Origin: JBHYDC01 sp051861205
GTDB lineage: Bacteria > Pseudomonadota > Alphaproteobacteria > Rhizobiales > Pleomorphomonadaceae
DNA length: 64,000 nucleotides
NCBI GenBank assembly: GCA_051861205.1
Contig: JBHYDC010000001.1
Coordinates: forward strand, 62,001-126,000
Direction of reading: 5' to 3'
Both the position numbers and the translations under genes were made by a program. Positions within the stretch are counted from its first letter, which is position 1; each line of letters opens with the position of its first letter. The notes below the pieces were generated by a model. The model did no database searches. It saw only the letters and a list, made by a program, of their open reading frames with translations, and had not been told where the DNA came from. This document shows, piece by piece, positions 42,869 to 51,165 of the stretch.

Positions 42869-43753
42869 ATGTCCGGCCTGATTGAACATTTCGTATACGG
42901 AACGCGCGGGTCACTCGAACGCTTTAGCGCCGACTTGCCTGCAGGGATCAGGGTCGCGACACTCACCGACGGCCTCATGCTGAGCGAGGTTCTGGGGGAC
43001 GAAGACGGCCTCGATGCCGCCATCGCCAGAATGCAGACACACGCCGAAGTGCATGGCGTCACATATGACGGTTACGGACGGTGCCTAGATGACGCGATCT
43101 GGGATGGCAGCGAGGCTGCGGCGCGTGATCTGCAATTGCAGACCTTCACAGCCAGAACCGGCATCAAGGCGGGGCATGGCTTTGCCGTCGCTCTGCCGGA
43201 CGGGCGCTTTGGCCATGCGATACATATCGGCAGCGACAGGCTAGGATATCTTCTGCTCCAGATCACTGCGCTTGTGACAGACCGGCCTGCCAGCCCGGAT
43301 GACGTGCGCGATGCGCCAAAGCTGTATCATCAGCCAATCCTTGTTTGGCACACGCCCTTCGCCGTTTTGCCGCTATCAGGCACAAAGCCGCTTGCACCAC
43401 TGCCCTGCGAGGTGCTGTTCCGCTGTAGCATGGGGTGGCCTGCCCCGCAGGAGGTGGCGCGCCTCGAAAGCCAGTTTGCTATTTCGGGAACGGACACTCC
43501 CGAAGGATGGAACGCCTTGCTGGTGGCCATGGTCGACGCAGGGGAACGCCTTCCGGGTCTGCAGGGGTACAGTGTCTGGACCGCCCGCGCCGCGCGGAGT
43601 GGCATGCTGAAACTGATCGAGGATTATGCAACGCATCCCTTCTCGCAAACTGACAGCTGGCCGATGCCGATGGAGCCTGCTGATATGGACGAAATCACTG
43701 CCATTCTGGCGGGGGCGCGAGACATGATTGCCGTGCGGGACAAGGTCACGTGA
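42869..43753 (+). CDS. Imm26-like putative immunity protein
   Basis: A 294-residue cytoplasmic-looking protein. The central part (TARTGIKAGHGFAVALPDGRFGHAIHIG) resembles the opening strands of Imm26-type immunity domains, where a G-x-F-A-I/V-P-L-P-D-G-R-Y core is common; this is recognition by eye only. The N-terminal ~90 residues (FVYGTRGSLERFSADLPAGI, MQTHAEVHGVTYDGYGRCL) are unassigned. The last 215 residues are duplicated at 44783-45424. No toxin gene is nearby. Confidence 0.5.
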   Translation: MSGLIEHFVYGTRGSLERFSADLPAGIRVATLTDGLMLSEVLGDEDGLDAAIARMQTHAEVHGVTYDGYGRCLDDAIWDGSEAAARDLQLQTFTARTGIKAGHGFAVALPDGRFGHAIHIGSDRLGYLLLQITALVTDRPASPDDVRDAPKLYHQPILVWHTPFAVLPLSGTKPLAPLPCEVLFRCSMGWPAPQEVARLESQFAISGTDTPEGWNALLVAMVDAGERLPGLQGYSVWTARAARSGMLKLIEDYATHPFSQTDSWPMPMEPADMDEITAILAGARDMIAVRDKVT

Positions 43754-43811
43754 CCGGGACAGTTCGGAAGGTCATGCTGACCTTGACTAGGCTTGTTTTG
43801 GAGTGAAGCGA
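43112..43811 (+). repeat. 700-bp direct repeat, copy 1
   Basis: It aligns without gaps to 44783-45482 at a constant offset of 1671 bp. It covers the 3' two thirds of the 42869 gene, the spacer CTTGACTAGGCTTGTTTTGG and the ribosome site of the next gene. Confidence 0.93.
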
Positions 43812-44374
43812 TGTGCACCTTCATCACGATGATCGCAGCCAGCGACGATCTAGAACAGATCAATTCTATTCTATCGACATTGGATAGACGCGGCTATGCC
43901 CGCCGGGCCGAGCGGGTCGATACACCCGGTCTGGGCGCTCTGCTGCTGGCCGATGAGCGGGAATACTGGCTAACCCGCACGCCTTGCGATTGTGGCACCT
44001 ATCTTGGCCATGCTGTGCAGCCAGTTGCAAACCCCGATCATGAGCTTGCGGCTGACACAGCGCGCTACCGTCGCAAGGGCTGGTCGGAGGCGCGCATTGC
44101 CCGCGCCTTAGCCGATAAGAAGCTCGCGGCCGTGCGCCCTGAGCGCCATCAACCGAACGAGGACGCCAAGTACTGGATCGACCTGATGACCGCGCTGGGT
44201 ACGGGTTTGGGGCTGAAACGGGTGGGCCTTAGGCAGCATTTCCACACCAAATCGTCAGGAGAGGAGCCGGAAATAGCACCCCGTCAGGAGGCAGGCAACA
44301 TGGCCGAGGCTACAGAGGTTCTGGCCCGTATGGCGGACGGGGTCGTCCATGACTTCACGATAAAGGCGCCGTAG
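43811..44374 (+). CDS. Hypothetical protein with CDCGT motif
   Basis: A 187-residue protein beginning MCTFITMIAASDDLEQIN, with CDCGTYLGHA at about 57-66; the paired Cys suggest a metal or thiol site. Proteins with this start and a CDCGT motif occur as hypothetical members of gene clusters in proteobacteria. Start 43811 has GGAG 8 bp upstream; that ribosome site lies inside the 700-bp repeat, so the second repeat copy ends where a similar gene start would be. Confidence 0.6.
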   Translation: MCTFITMIAASDDLEQINSILSTLDRRGYARRAERVDTPGLGALLLADEREYWLTRTPCDCGTYLGHAVQPVANPDHELAADTARYRRKGWSEARIARALADKKLAAVRPERHQPNEDAKYWIDLMTALGTGLGLKRVGLRQHFHTKSSGEEPEIAPRQEAGNMAEATEVLARMADGVVHDFTIKAP

Positions 44375-44376
44375 CG

Positions 44377-44685
44377 ATGAAACCTGACATGCGCGACTTG
44401 CTTGCCAAACTGCGAAGGATCGGCTTCGAAATCTGGGACCCGCTTGATCTCGCAGAGGCCCGGGTCAAGGGTGAACCGATGGCAGACGAATATGACCGCT
44501 ATCTGCAAAGCGCCTTTTCCGCCGCGGCGAATAGTGACGACTTCGCAGCCATTTGTGCAGTCCTGCGAGAGGCCGAGATCCTAATGGGTCTTGAAAATGG
44601 CGGATCCGCCGATTGCCGCGACAGGGCCGCCAGAGACATTCTTGCATTAGCCCGCCGACCCACTGATGGACCAGCTTTAAACTGA
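44377..44685 (+). CDS. Small acidic protein resembling immunity-cluster proteins
   Basis: A 102-residue protein starting 2 bp after the previous stop. The pattern IWDPLDLAEARVKGEPMADE, YDRYLQSAFSAAANSDD and LREAEILMGL resembles small proteins with WDPIG...DEYDxY...MGL often found in polymorphic-toxin immunity arrays. The immunity role is inference. All genes inside the insert run in the same direction. Confidence 0.55.
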   Translation: MKPDMRDLLAKLRRIGFEIWDPLDLAEARVKGEPMADEYDRYLQSAFSAAANSDDFAAICAVLREAEILMGLENGGSADCRDRAARDILALARRPTDGPALN

Positions 44686-44776
44686 ATCCGGCAAACGGGG
44701 CACGCAAAGATAACCAGTTTGACGTGCCTTGTGCATAGACCGGGCGTGACTGCCCCTGACGAGCCCAAAACTGCGG

Positions 44777-45424
44777 GCGGATGAGGCTGCGGCGCGTGAT
44801 CTGCAATTGCAGACCTTCACAGCCAGAACCGGCATCAAGGCGGGGCATGGCTTTGCCGTCGCTCTGCGGGACGGGCGCTTTGGCCATGCGATCCATATGG
44901 GCAGCGACAGGCGAGGATATCTTCTGCTCCAGATTACTGCGCTTGTGACCGACCGGCCTGCCAGCCCAGATGACGTGCGCGATGCGCCAATGCTGTATCG
45001 CCAGCCAATCCTTGTTTGGCAAACGCCCTTCGCCGTTTTGCCGCTATTAGGCACAAAGCCGCTTGCACAACTGCCCTGCGAGGTGCTGTTCCGCTGTAGC
45101 ATGGGGTGGCCTGCACCGCAGGAGGTGGCGCGCCTCGAAAGCCAGTTTGCTCTTTCGGGAACGGACACTCCCGAAGGATGGAACGCCTTGCTGGTGGCGA
45201 TGGTCGACGCAGGGGAACGCCTTCCGGGTCTGCAGGGGTACAGTGTCTGGACGGCCCGCGCCGCGCGGAGTGGCATGCTGAAACTGACTGAGGACTATAC
45301 AATGCATCCCTTTCCGCAAACTGACGCCGGGCCGATGCCGTCGGAGCCGGCTGACATGGACGAAATCACTGCCATTCTGGCGGGGGCGCCGGACATGATT
45401 GCCGTGCGGGACAAGGTCATGTGA
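44777..45424 (+). pseudogene. 5'-truncated second copy of the Imm26-like gene
   Basis: Open frame matching residues ~82-294 of the 42869 product, without its N-terminus or a credible start codon. Differences between the copies are mostly amino-acid changes (for example HIGSDRLG to HMGSDRRG, VWHTPF to VWQTPF, LSGTK to LLGTK). The frame remains open to the stop at 45424. It is probably not translated as a full protein, though a short product from a TTG at 44807 cannot be excluded. Confidence 0.75.
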
Positions 45425-45482
45425 CCGGGAGAGATCAGAAGATCATGCGGAACTTGACTAGGCTTGTTTTGGAGTGAAGCGA
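44783..45482 (+). repeat. 700-bp direct repeat, copy 2
   Basis: Ungapped partner of 43112-43811. Its last base abuts the N-terminal half of ku. Confidence 0.93.
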
Positions 45483-45806
45483 AGAGGGGATCGATTTCGC
45501 AGGCCTCCACGAACTGCGTGAGTTCGATCGTGTGCTTGGTTTCCAGCTTCACCGCATCAGCTCTTCGTCGCTCAGCAGCAGATATTGGCCGGGCTCGAAC
45601 TCGTAGCCGCGCACGATGTCGTCCTTCGGCACCTCGCCAACGCCCGGTGCGACCTTCTGGTATCGGATGCGCTGTTTGCTCCGGCGGCCGATCTGGTGGA
45701 AGTGCACCTCGTTCGCGGTCTGGGTCGCGCTCACCATGCGCACGGGGATCGTGACCAGCGAGAGGCGCAAAAAGCCCTTCCACGTTGCGCGGAACCGTTC
45801 GGCCAT
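45483..45806 (-). pseudogene. ku: Ku protein gene, 5' half with frameshift
   Basis: The minus strand encodes the Ku N-terminus: RATWKGFLRLSLVTIPVRM, NEVHFHQIGRRSKQRIRYQ, VAPGVGEVPKDDIVRGYEF and LLLSDEEL. A single missing G after the DEEL codons puts the rest (DAVKLETKHTIELTQFVEAC then EIDPL) in another frame, so even without the insert the gene could not be read through. Start 45806 has AGAAGG 7 bp upstream. Its continuation is at 41954-42421. Confidence 0.93.
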
Positions 45807-46089
45807 GGCCATGCCTTCTACGGCTGAAGCGTTGGCACGGGAACGGCGCTAGCAGGATCCGGTTCCCCACTCTGTTCGAAAGACGGTCTTGTGAGGGGGG
45901 CGAACCAATGTTCTTGTCATACGTTGAAAAAGCCAGAGTTGGTTCGGCAAAGCCGGTCGGGCTGTGTTCTTTTTCTCAACACAGTTTTCCTATGCTGGGA
46001 AAATCAGCGGAAAGCCGCATTTCGAGGCAGCGCCCGACGTGTTTGGCCGGCCACCGCCACGGATCCAACCCCGCGAACCGGAGATCCCG

Positions 46090-46446
46090 ATGCGCAAGAA
46101 ACGTCCTTCGGCCACGCTCGCCCGCTCCACCGCCGCCGCTGCCGCTGCGGGCACGGATGCCGCTATGACGATTTCGATGCGGCTCCCGATCTTGCTCGGC
46201 GCGCCCACAGCCGCGACAGCGGCCGAATGGACCCTTGCCTGGACCGAAAAGATGCAGGCCTTCGTCTCCGGATCCATCGGGGCCGGCGCGGCGGCCCATC
46301 AATTGGCGATTCGTATGGGAACCGGCCAGATCCGGGCGGAGCATCTACCCACTGAGCTTCTGGCGGTGGTCGATGCGGCCGCAAGGCCCGGTTACCGCGC
46401 GGTCCGTGCCAACGCCCGCCGCCTCTCCAAGCGCCAGCCCCGCTGA
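46090..46446 (+). CDS. Hypothetical Ala-rich helical protein
   Basis: A 118-residue protein: a basic N-terminus (MRKKRPSATLARST), an Ala-rich stretch, then an apparently helical part (AEWTLAWTEKMQAFVSGSIG, GTGQIRAEHLPTELLAVVDA) and a basic tail (RRLSKRQPR). The composition is a little like phasins but the match is too weak to name it. The start at 46090 with CGGAGAT upstream is preferred over an in-frame ATG at 45964. Confidence 0.6.
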   Translation: MRKKRPSATLARSTAAAAAAGTDAAMTISMRLPILLGAPTAATAAEWTLAWTEKMQAFVSGSIGAGAAAHQLAIRMGTGQIRAEHLPTELLAVVDAAARPGYRAVRANARRLSKRQPR

Positions 46447-46467
46447 CAGCGCTTCCAGCCGCGACGG

Positions 46468-46869
46468 TCAGGAGCCAAAATCGGTTTTCGGCTCCAGCCT
46501 TGCTCCGCCGGCGAAGGCGTTCTGGATGGTCGATCGAACGATATAGGGATTGTAGGGTTTTGCGATCTGCGGCAGCGCGTTGAAGGGCGAGGGTATCGCC
46601 GATGTCAGCGCGTAGCCTGAACAAAGCACCACCGGCACACCGCGCTCGATGAGGCGTTCAACCACCGGATAGATCAACGTGCCGCGGACATTCACGTCGA
46701 GCAGTGCGCCGTCGAGCACCTCGGTTTCAGCCGCCTCGAACGCCCCATTCACGGTTGAAATAGGGCCAACCACGGTACAGCCGAGTTCGAGAAGAAGATC
46801 CTCCAGCGCCATGGCGATCACCGGCTCATCTTCGACAACAAGCACCCGGCAGCGGATCAAATCGGCCAT
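46468..46869 (-). CDS. Single-domain response regulator
   Basis: A 133-residue receiver domain without output domain: acidic pair in VLVVEDEPVIAMAL, phosphoacceptor Asp in DGALLDVNVRGTLIY at about 57, and Lys in LPQIAKPYNP. It belongs to the short receivers (often paired with HWE or HisKA_2 kinases) common in Hyphomicrobiales. Start 46869 (MADLIRCRV) is preferred over 46887. No kinase is adjacent; the nearest is at 53232. Confidence 0.9.
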   Translation of the reverse strand: MADLIRCRVLVVEDEPVIAMALEDLLLELGCTVVGPISTVNGAFEAAETEVLDGALLDVNVRGTLIYPVVERLIERGVPVVLCSGYALTSAIPSPFNALPQIAKPYNPYIVRSTIQNAFAGGARLEPKTDFGS

Positions 46870-47081
46870 CAAAAGCAAAAACCTCAAAACTTAGCGCAGC
46901 TTCAGCGCAGGCGGCGCAGATTGCTATAACGCATCTGCAAGCCTTGCGGTTCAAGCCGCCCCAAAGATAAATCGTGGTCAGGCGAGAGCGTCCGCACGGC
47001 CGTATCCGCTAAGCAACCTCGCCCGCTTCCCCGCGTTCCAGGCAGATTGGCCAAGCTGACTGGCTGCAAGGAACGCGTTTG

Positions 47082-48197
47082 ATGCCGATACGAGACGACG
47101 CCCTGCTTGAAGGCCCGGCGAGCCCGCCCGGTCTGGTGTTCGCAAGCGACGACGAACCCGGCATTCGTCGCCGCCGCCGTGGCAAGGGCTTCTCCTATGA
47201 GGCCCCGGATGGTAGCCGCGTCGCCGACCCCGCGACATTGGAGCGCATCCGCAAGCTCGCGATCCCGCCGGCGTGGTCTAACGTCTGGATCTCGGCGATT
47301 GCCGATAGCCATCTCCAGGCGACTGGCCACGACGCCAAGGGCCGCAAGCAATATCGCTATCACCCAAGCTTCAGTCTGGCGCGCGAAGCGGCGAAGTTCG
47401 AACATCTCCTGGCATTTGTGGAAGCGCTGCCGAAGATCCGCGAGCGCATCGCGCGCGACCTTGGCCGCCCCGGAGTGCCACGCGAAAAGATCCTCGCCAC
47501 CGTTGTCCGGCTTCTCGAAACCACGTTGATCCGGATCGGCAACGAAGCCTACGTCAAGGAAAACAAGAGCTTCGGCCTGACTACCCTGCGCAACCGCCAC
47601 GTCGCGGTGGAGGGCGCGGCGATGCGGTTTTCCTTCAAGGGCAAGAGCGGCAAAACGTGGCGCCTCAAGGTCAGCGACCGGCGCATCGCGGGCATCGTCC
47701 GGACGTGCCAGGATCTACCCGGCCAGCGATTGTTCCAGTATTTCGACGAGGACTCCAAGCTCCAGGCCGTCGATAGCGCCGACGTCAACGCCTATCTCAA
47801 GGACATCACGGGGACGGATATCACCGCCAAGGATTTCCGGACTTGGGCCGGCACCGTGCTGACCGCGCTGGCGCTCGCACAGGTCGGCCGCATCGAGGCC
47901 AAGAAGGCGTTGAAATCGCAGATGCGCCGCGCCATTGAGGCGGTGGCGAACCGGCTCGGCAACACGCCGGCCATCTGCCGCAAATCCTACGTACACCCGG
48001 AAATCCTCTCGGCCCTCGAGCAAGGCGGCCTTACGCTCGTCACTGCCATGCAAGAGCTGGACGATGAAGCCCCACACGGCCTTGAGCCGGAGGAAGTTGC
48101 CGTGCTCGCCTTCCTGCGCGAGCGCCTCGACGCGGTGAAAATCGCGGCCGTGCTGGACGCTCGCGAGCGCCCGATGCCGCAGGCCCTCGCGTCGTGA
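47082..48197 (+). CDS. DNA topoisomerase IB
   Basis: A 371-residue poxvirus-type topoisomerase IB that relaxes supercoils through a 3'-phosphotyrosyl link. KGFSYEAPDGSRVADPATLERIRKLAIPPAW is the N-terminal domain; YRYHPSFSLAREAAKF and KSGKTWRLKVSDRRI follow; the catalytic Tyr is expected in CRKSYVHPEIL at about 303. AAGGAA before 47082 supports that start over the adjacent TTG. The next gene overlaps its stop by 4 bp. Confidence 0.94.
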   Translation: MPIRDDALLEGPASPPGLVFASDDEPGIRRRRRGKGFSYEAPDGSRVADPATLERIRKLAIPPAWSNVWISAIADSHLQATGHDAKGRKQYRYHPSFSLAREAAKFEHLLAFVEALPKIRERIARDLGRPGVPREKILATVVRLLETTLIRIGNEAYVKENKSFGLTTLRNRHVAVEGAAMRFSFKGKSGKTWRLKVSDRRIAGIVRTCQDLPGQRLFQYFDEDSKLQAVDSADVNAYLKDITGTDITAKDFRTWAGTVLTALALAQVGRIEAKKALKSQMRRAIEAVANRLGNTPAICRKSYVHPEILSALEQGGLTLVTAMQELDDEAPHGLEPEEVAVLAFLRERLDAVKIAAVLDARERPMPQALAS

Positions 48198-48913
48198 CGG
48201 ACAGGGCGGTCGAGGGTTCCTACGCGCCGATACGTGTCATGACGTGGAACATCCACGGCTGCGTCGGCACCGATTTTCGCCGGGATCCGGAGCGCATCGC
48301 GCGCGCCATCGGCAGTGTTGCCCCCGATATTCTCGCCCTCCAGGAGATCGATATTCGCGCCCGCCACCGCAACGCCGTTCCCCTTCTCGACCGGATCGCG
48401 GATGAGGCGGGCGGCCATCGCCACGTCAGCTACACCATCGACCACGAAAGCCGCAGCTACGGCATCGCGCTCTTCAGCCGCTGGCCGATCCATTCTGAGC
48501 GCTGGTACGATCTTGCTTGTGGCCGCCGCGAACCGCGCCGCGCGATCGAGGCCGTCGTGGAAACGCCGGCCGGCCCGGTTCGCGTCATTGCAACGCATTT
48601 CGGTCTTTCCCCGGCCGAACGGGACGCGCAGATCGCGCGGCTGCAAAAAGCGATACGGTCTCCGGTCGAAGGCCCCACCATTCTTCTCGGCGACTTCAAC
48701 GACTGGCGCCGGCCAGGCGCCGTCGGCCGGCTTTTCGGACCGGATTTCCCAACGGTGATTGCCCCGCGCACCTTCCCCTCGCACCTGCCGATCCTGCCGC
48801 TCGATCGCATCTTCGTGTCCGCCCATCTCACCGCCCGCCTGCTCGCGACGAAGATCCCCCCGGTCGCAAGCGATCACCGGGCCCTTGCCGCCGAGGTCAT
48901 GACGGCGGGATGA
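48194..48913 (+). CDS. Endonuclease/exonuclease/phosphatase family protein
   Basis: A 239-residue EEP-fold enzyme with GTG start overlapping the topoisomerase stop. Motifs in order: VMTWNIHGC, ALQEIDIR (metal Glu), YGIALFSRWPI, VIATHFGL, ILLGDFNDW and the final VASDHRALAAEV (catalytic Asp-His). Members hydrolyse phosphodiesters or phosphates in DNA, lipids or phosphoinositides. Coupling with topoisomerase IB could mean a DNA-repair role, but the substrate cannot be told. Confidence 0.92.
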   Translation: MTDRAVEGSYAPIRVMTWNIHGCVGTDFRRDPERIARAIGSVAPDILALQEIDIRARHRNAVPLLDRIADEAGGHRHVSYTIDHESRSYGIALFSRWPIHSERWYDLACGRREPRRAIEAVVETPAGPVRVIATHFGLSPAERDAQIARLQKAIRSPVEGPTILLGDFNDWRRPGAVGRLFGPDFPTVIAPRTFPSHLPILPLDRIFVSAHLTARLLATKIPPVASDHRALAAEVMTAG

Positions 48914-49020
48914 CAAAAACCGCCGAGCTGACAGCCGGCGCCCTCCTCGCCCTCTTTTACAAAGCGGCTTGAAACCCTTATATCCCTCCATCGACAATTT
49001 TCGTGAGACGGACACGCATC

Positions 49021-50874
49021 ATGCCCGCCTATCGCTCCCGCACCACCACCCACGGCCGCAACATGGCTGGCGCTCGCGGCCTTTGGCGCGCGACGGGCAT
49101 GAAGGATAGCGATTTCGGCAAGCCGATCATCGCGGTGGTGAACTCGTTCACGCAGTTCGTGCCCGGCCACGTCCACCTGAAAGACCTCGGCCAACTCGTC
49201 GCGCGCGAGATCGAGAAGGCCGGCGGCGTCGCCAAGGAATTCAACACCATCGCCGTCGACGACGGCATCGCGATGGGCCACGACGGCATGCTCTACTCGC
49301 TGCCCTCGCGCGATCTGATCGCCGACAGCGTGGAATATATGGTCAACGCGCATTGCGCGGACGCCATGGTCTGCATCTCCAACTGCGACAAGATCACGCC
49401 GGGCATGCTGATGGCCGCGATGCGCCTTAACATCCCCGCCGTGTTCGTCTCGGGCGGACCGATGGAGGCCGGCAAGGTCATTCTCAACGGCGTCACGCGC
49501 AAACTCGATCTCGTCGATGCGATGGTCGCTGCCGCCGATGAGCGGATGTCCGACGAAGACGTTGAGGCCATCGAGAAGGCGGCTTGCCCGACGTGCGGCT
49601 CGTGCTCGGGCATGTTCACCGCCAACTCCATGAACTGCCTCACCGAAGCGCTCGGCCTGTCGCTGCCCGGCAACGGCTCCACGCTCGCCAGCCACGCCGA
49701 CCGCAAGCGCCTCTTCGTCGAGGCCGGTCACCTCGTAGTGGACCTTGCAAAGCGCTATTACGAGCAGGACGACGCCCGCGTTCTGCCCCGCTCGATCGCG
49801 ACCTTCAACGCGTTCGAGAACGCCATCACGCTCGATATCGCGATGGGCGGATCCACCAACACCGTGCTCCACCTGCTCGCCGCCGCTTTCGAAGCAGGTG
49901 TCGATTTCACGATGAAGGACATCGACCGTCTGTCGCGCCGGGTGCCGGTGCTCAGCAAGGTCGCGCCATCGGTTCAGACCGTCCATATGGAGGACGTGCA
50001 CCGCGCCGGCGGCATCATGTCCATCCTCGGCGAGTTGGAGAAGGCCGGTCTTCTCCACACCGACACCTACACCGTGCATTCGGCAACGTTGAAGGACGCG
50101 ATCGACCGCTGGGACATTACCCGCACCCATTCGGAAAGCGTGCGCACCTTCTATAAGGCCGCGCCGGGCGGCGTTCCGACGCAGGTCGCCTTCAGCCAGG
50201 AAAGCCGCTGGGACGATCTCGACACCGACCGCGAACACGGCGCGATCCGCTCGGTCGAACACGCCTTCTCCAAGGACGGCGGCCTTGCGGTGCTCTACGG
50301 CAATCTCGCGGTCGACGGCTGCATCGTGAAGACGGCGGGCGTCGATGAATCCATCCTGAAGTTCAACGGCCCCGCCCGCATTTTCGAGAGCCAGGACGCC
50401 ACCGTGAAGGCCATCCTCTCCAACGAGGTGAAGCCCGGCGATGTCGTTCTGATCCGCTACGAGGGCCCGAAGGGCGGCCCCGGCATGCAGGAAATGCTCT
50501 ATCCGACCAGCTATTTGAAGTCGAAGGGGCTTGGCAAGGCCTGCGCCCTCGTCACCGACGGCCGCTTCTCCGGCGGCACTTCGGGCCTCTCCATAGGCCA
50601 CGTTTCGCCGGAAGCGGCCGAGGGCGGCTTGATCGGGCTTGTGGAGGAAGGGGATCCGATCGTGATCGACATCCCGAACCGCATCATCCGCGTCGACGTC
50701 TCCGACGAAGTCTTCGCCGCCCGCCGCGCCGCCATGGACGCCAAGGGCAAAGCCGCCTGGAAACCCGAAGCCCCCCGCCCGCGCAAGATCACACCGGCGC
50801 TCAGGGCTTATGCAGCGATGACGACCAGCGCATCGAAGGGCGCGATCCGAGATGTGAGCCAGATCGAGGGGTAG
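49021..50874 (+). CDS. ilvD: Dihydroxy-acid dehydratase
   Basis: A 617-residue enzyme of valine, isoleucine and pantothenate synthesis that dehydrates 2,3-dihydroxy acids to 2-oxo acids. Start MPAYRSRTTTHGRNMAGARG is almost the same as E. coli IlvD, which fixes 49021 over an upstream GTG at 49003. Fe-S cluster Cys lie in CISNCDKITPGM and CPTCGSCSGMFTANSMNCL; the C-terminal half has VTDGRFSGGTSGLSIGHVSPE. Full length and intact. Confidence 0.97.
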   Translation: MPAYRSRTTTHGRNMAGARGLWRATGMKDSDFGKPIIAVVNSFTQFVPGHVHLKDLGQLVAREIEKAGGVAKEFNTIAVDDGIAMGHDGMLYSLPSRDLIADSVEYMVNAHCADAMVCISNCDKITPGMLMAAMRLNIPAVFVSGGPMEAGKVILNGVTRKLDLVDAMVAAADERMSDEDVEAIEKAACPTCGSCSGMFTANSMNCLTEALGLSLPGNGSTLASHADRKRLFVEAGHLVVDLAKRYYEQDDARVLPRSIATFNAFENAITLDIAMGGSTNTVLHLLAAAFEAGVDFTMKDIDRLSRRVPVLSKVAPSVQTVHMEDVHRAGGIMSILGELEKAGLLHTDTYTVHSATLKDAIDRWDITRTHSESVRTFYKAAPGGVPTQVAFSQESRWDDLDTDREHGAIRSVEHAFSKDGGLAVLYGNLAVDGCIVKTAGVDESILKFNGPARIFESQDATVKAILSNEVKPGDVVLIRYEGPKGGPGMQEMLYPTSYLKSKGLGKACALVTDGRFSGGTSGLSIGHVSPEAAEGGLIGLVEEGDPIVIDIPNRIIRVDVSDEVFAARRAAMDAKGKAAWKPEAPRPRKITPALRAYAAMTTSASKGAIRDVSQIEG

Positions 50875-51033
50875 GGCATTGAGTGCCCTGCCATCCTCTG
50901 ACGGGGCACAGCCTCGCCGACAGGTCCAGATATTGCGCGGCCGTATGCGGGGTGACGCCGCTCTTTTTCATGACCATGCAATGAGAATGGGGATGACGAT
51001 AAGGCGTGTCGAGCAGATCGTGCCCTCGACCTC

Positions 51034-51066
51034 ACCTGTTAAGAAAATCGGGATTTCTTAACAGGT
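51034..51066. repeat. Perfect 13-bp inverted repeat
   Basis: ACCTGTTAAGAAA (51034-51046) and TTTCTTAACAGGT (51054-51066) flank ATCGGGA. It is in the 291-bp gap between ilvD and the M29 peptidase gene. It lacks a T tract, so it may be an operator or a hairpin. The rest of the gap shows no gene. Confidence 0.85.
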
Positions 51067-51165
51067 CCTGCCCGTCACGTTCGAAATAGACGCTTTTGCG
51101 AACATGAAGACGAGTGCCTCCTGCTCCGTTAAGCTCACTGCACATGTTTTGGAGATCCGTCCGCA

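Larger units (their letters stand above)
42422..45482. other. 3.06-kb insert inside ku carrying immunity-like genes
   Basis: All sequence between the two ku halves. It holds four intact genes in one direction and one truncated duplicate, with base and codon use less GC-biased than the flanks. No transposase, integrase, terminal inverted repeat or target duplication is visible. The right boundary coincides with the end of the second copy of a 700-bp repeat. Confidence 0.85.

Noticed and set aside
42422..45482. The ku insert as a transposon or integrative element
   Set aside because: No transposase or integrase, no inverted repeats at the ends, and no target duplication could be found.
45962..45994. 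Possible terminator (CTGTGTT...AACACAG followed by TTTTCC)
   Set aside because: Only a 7-bp, AT-containing stem with a 9-nt loop; no gene on the plus strand ends just upstream, as ku runs the other way.
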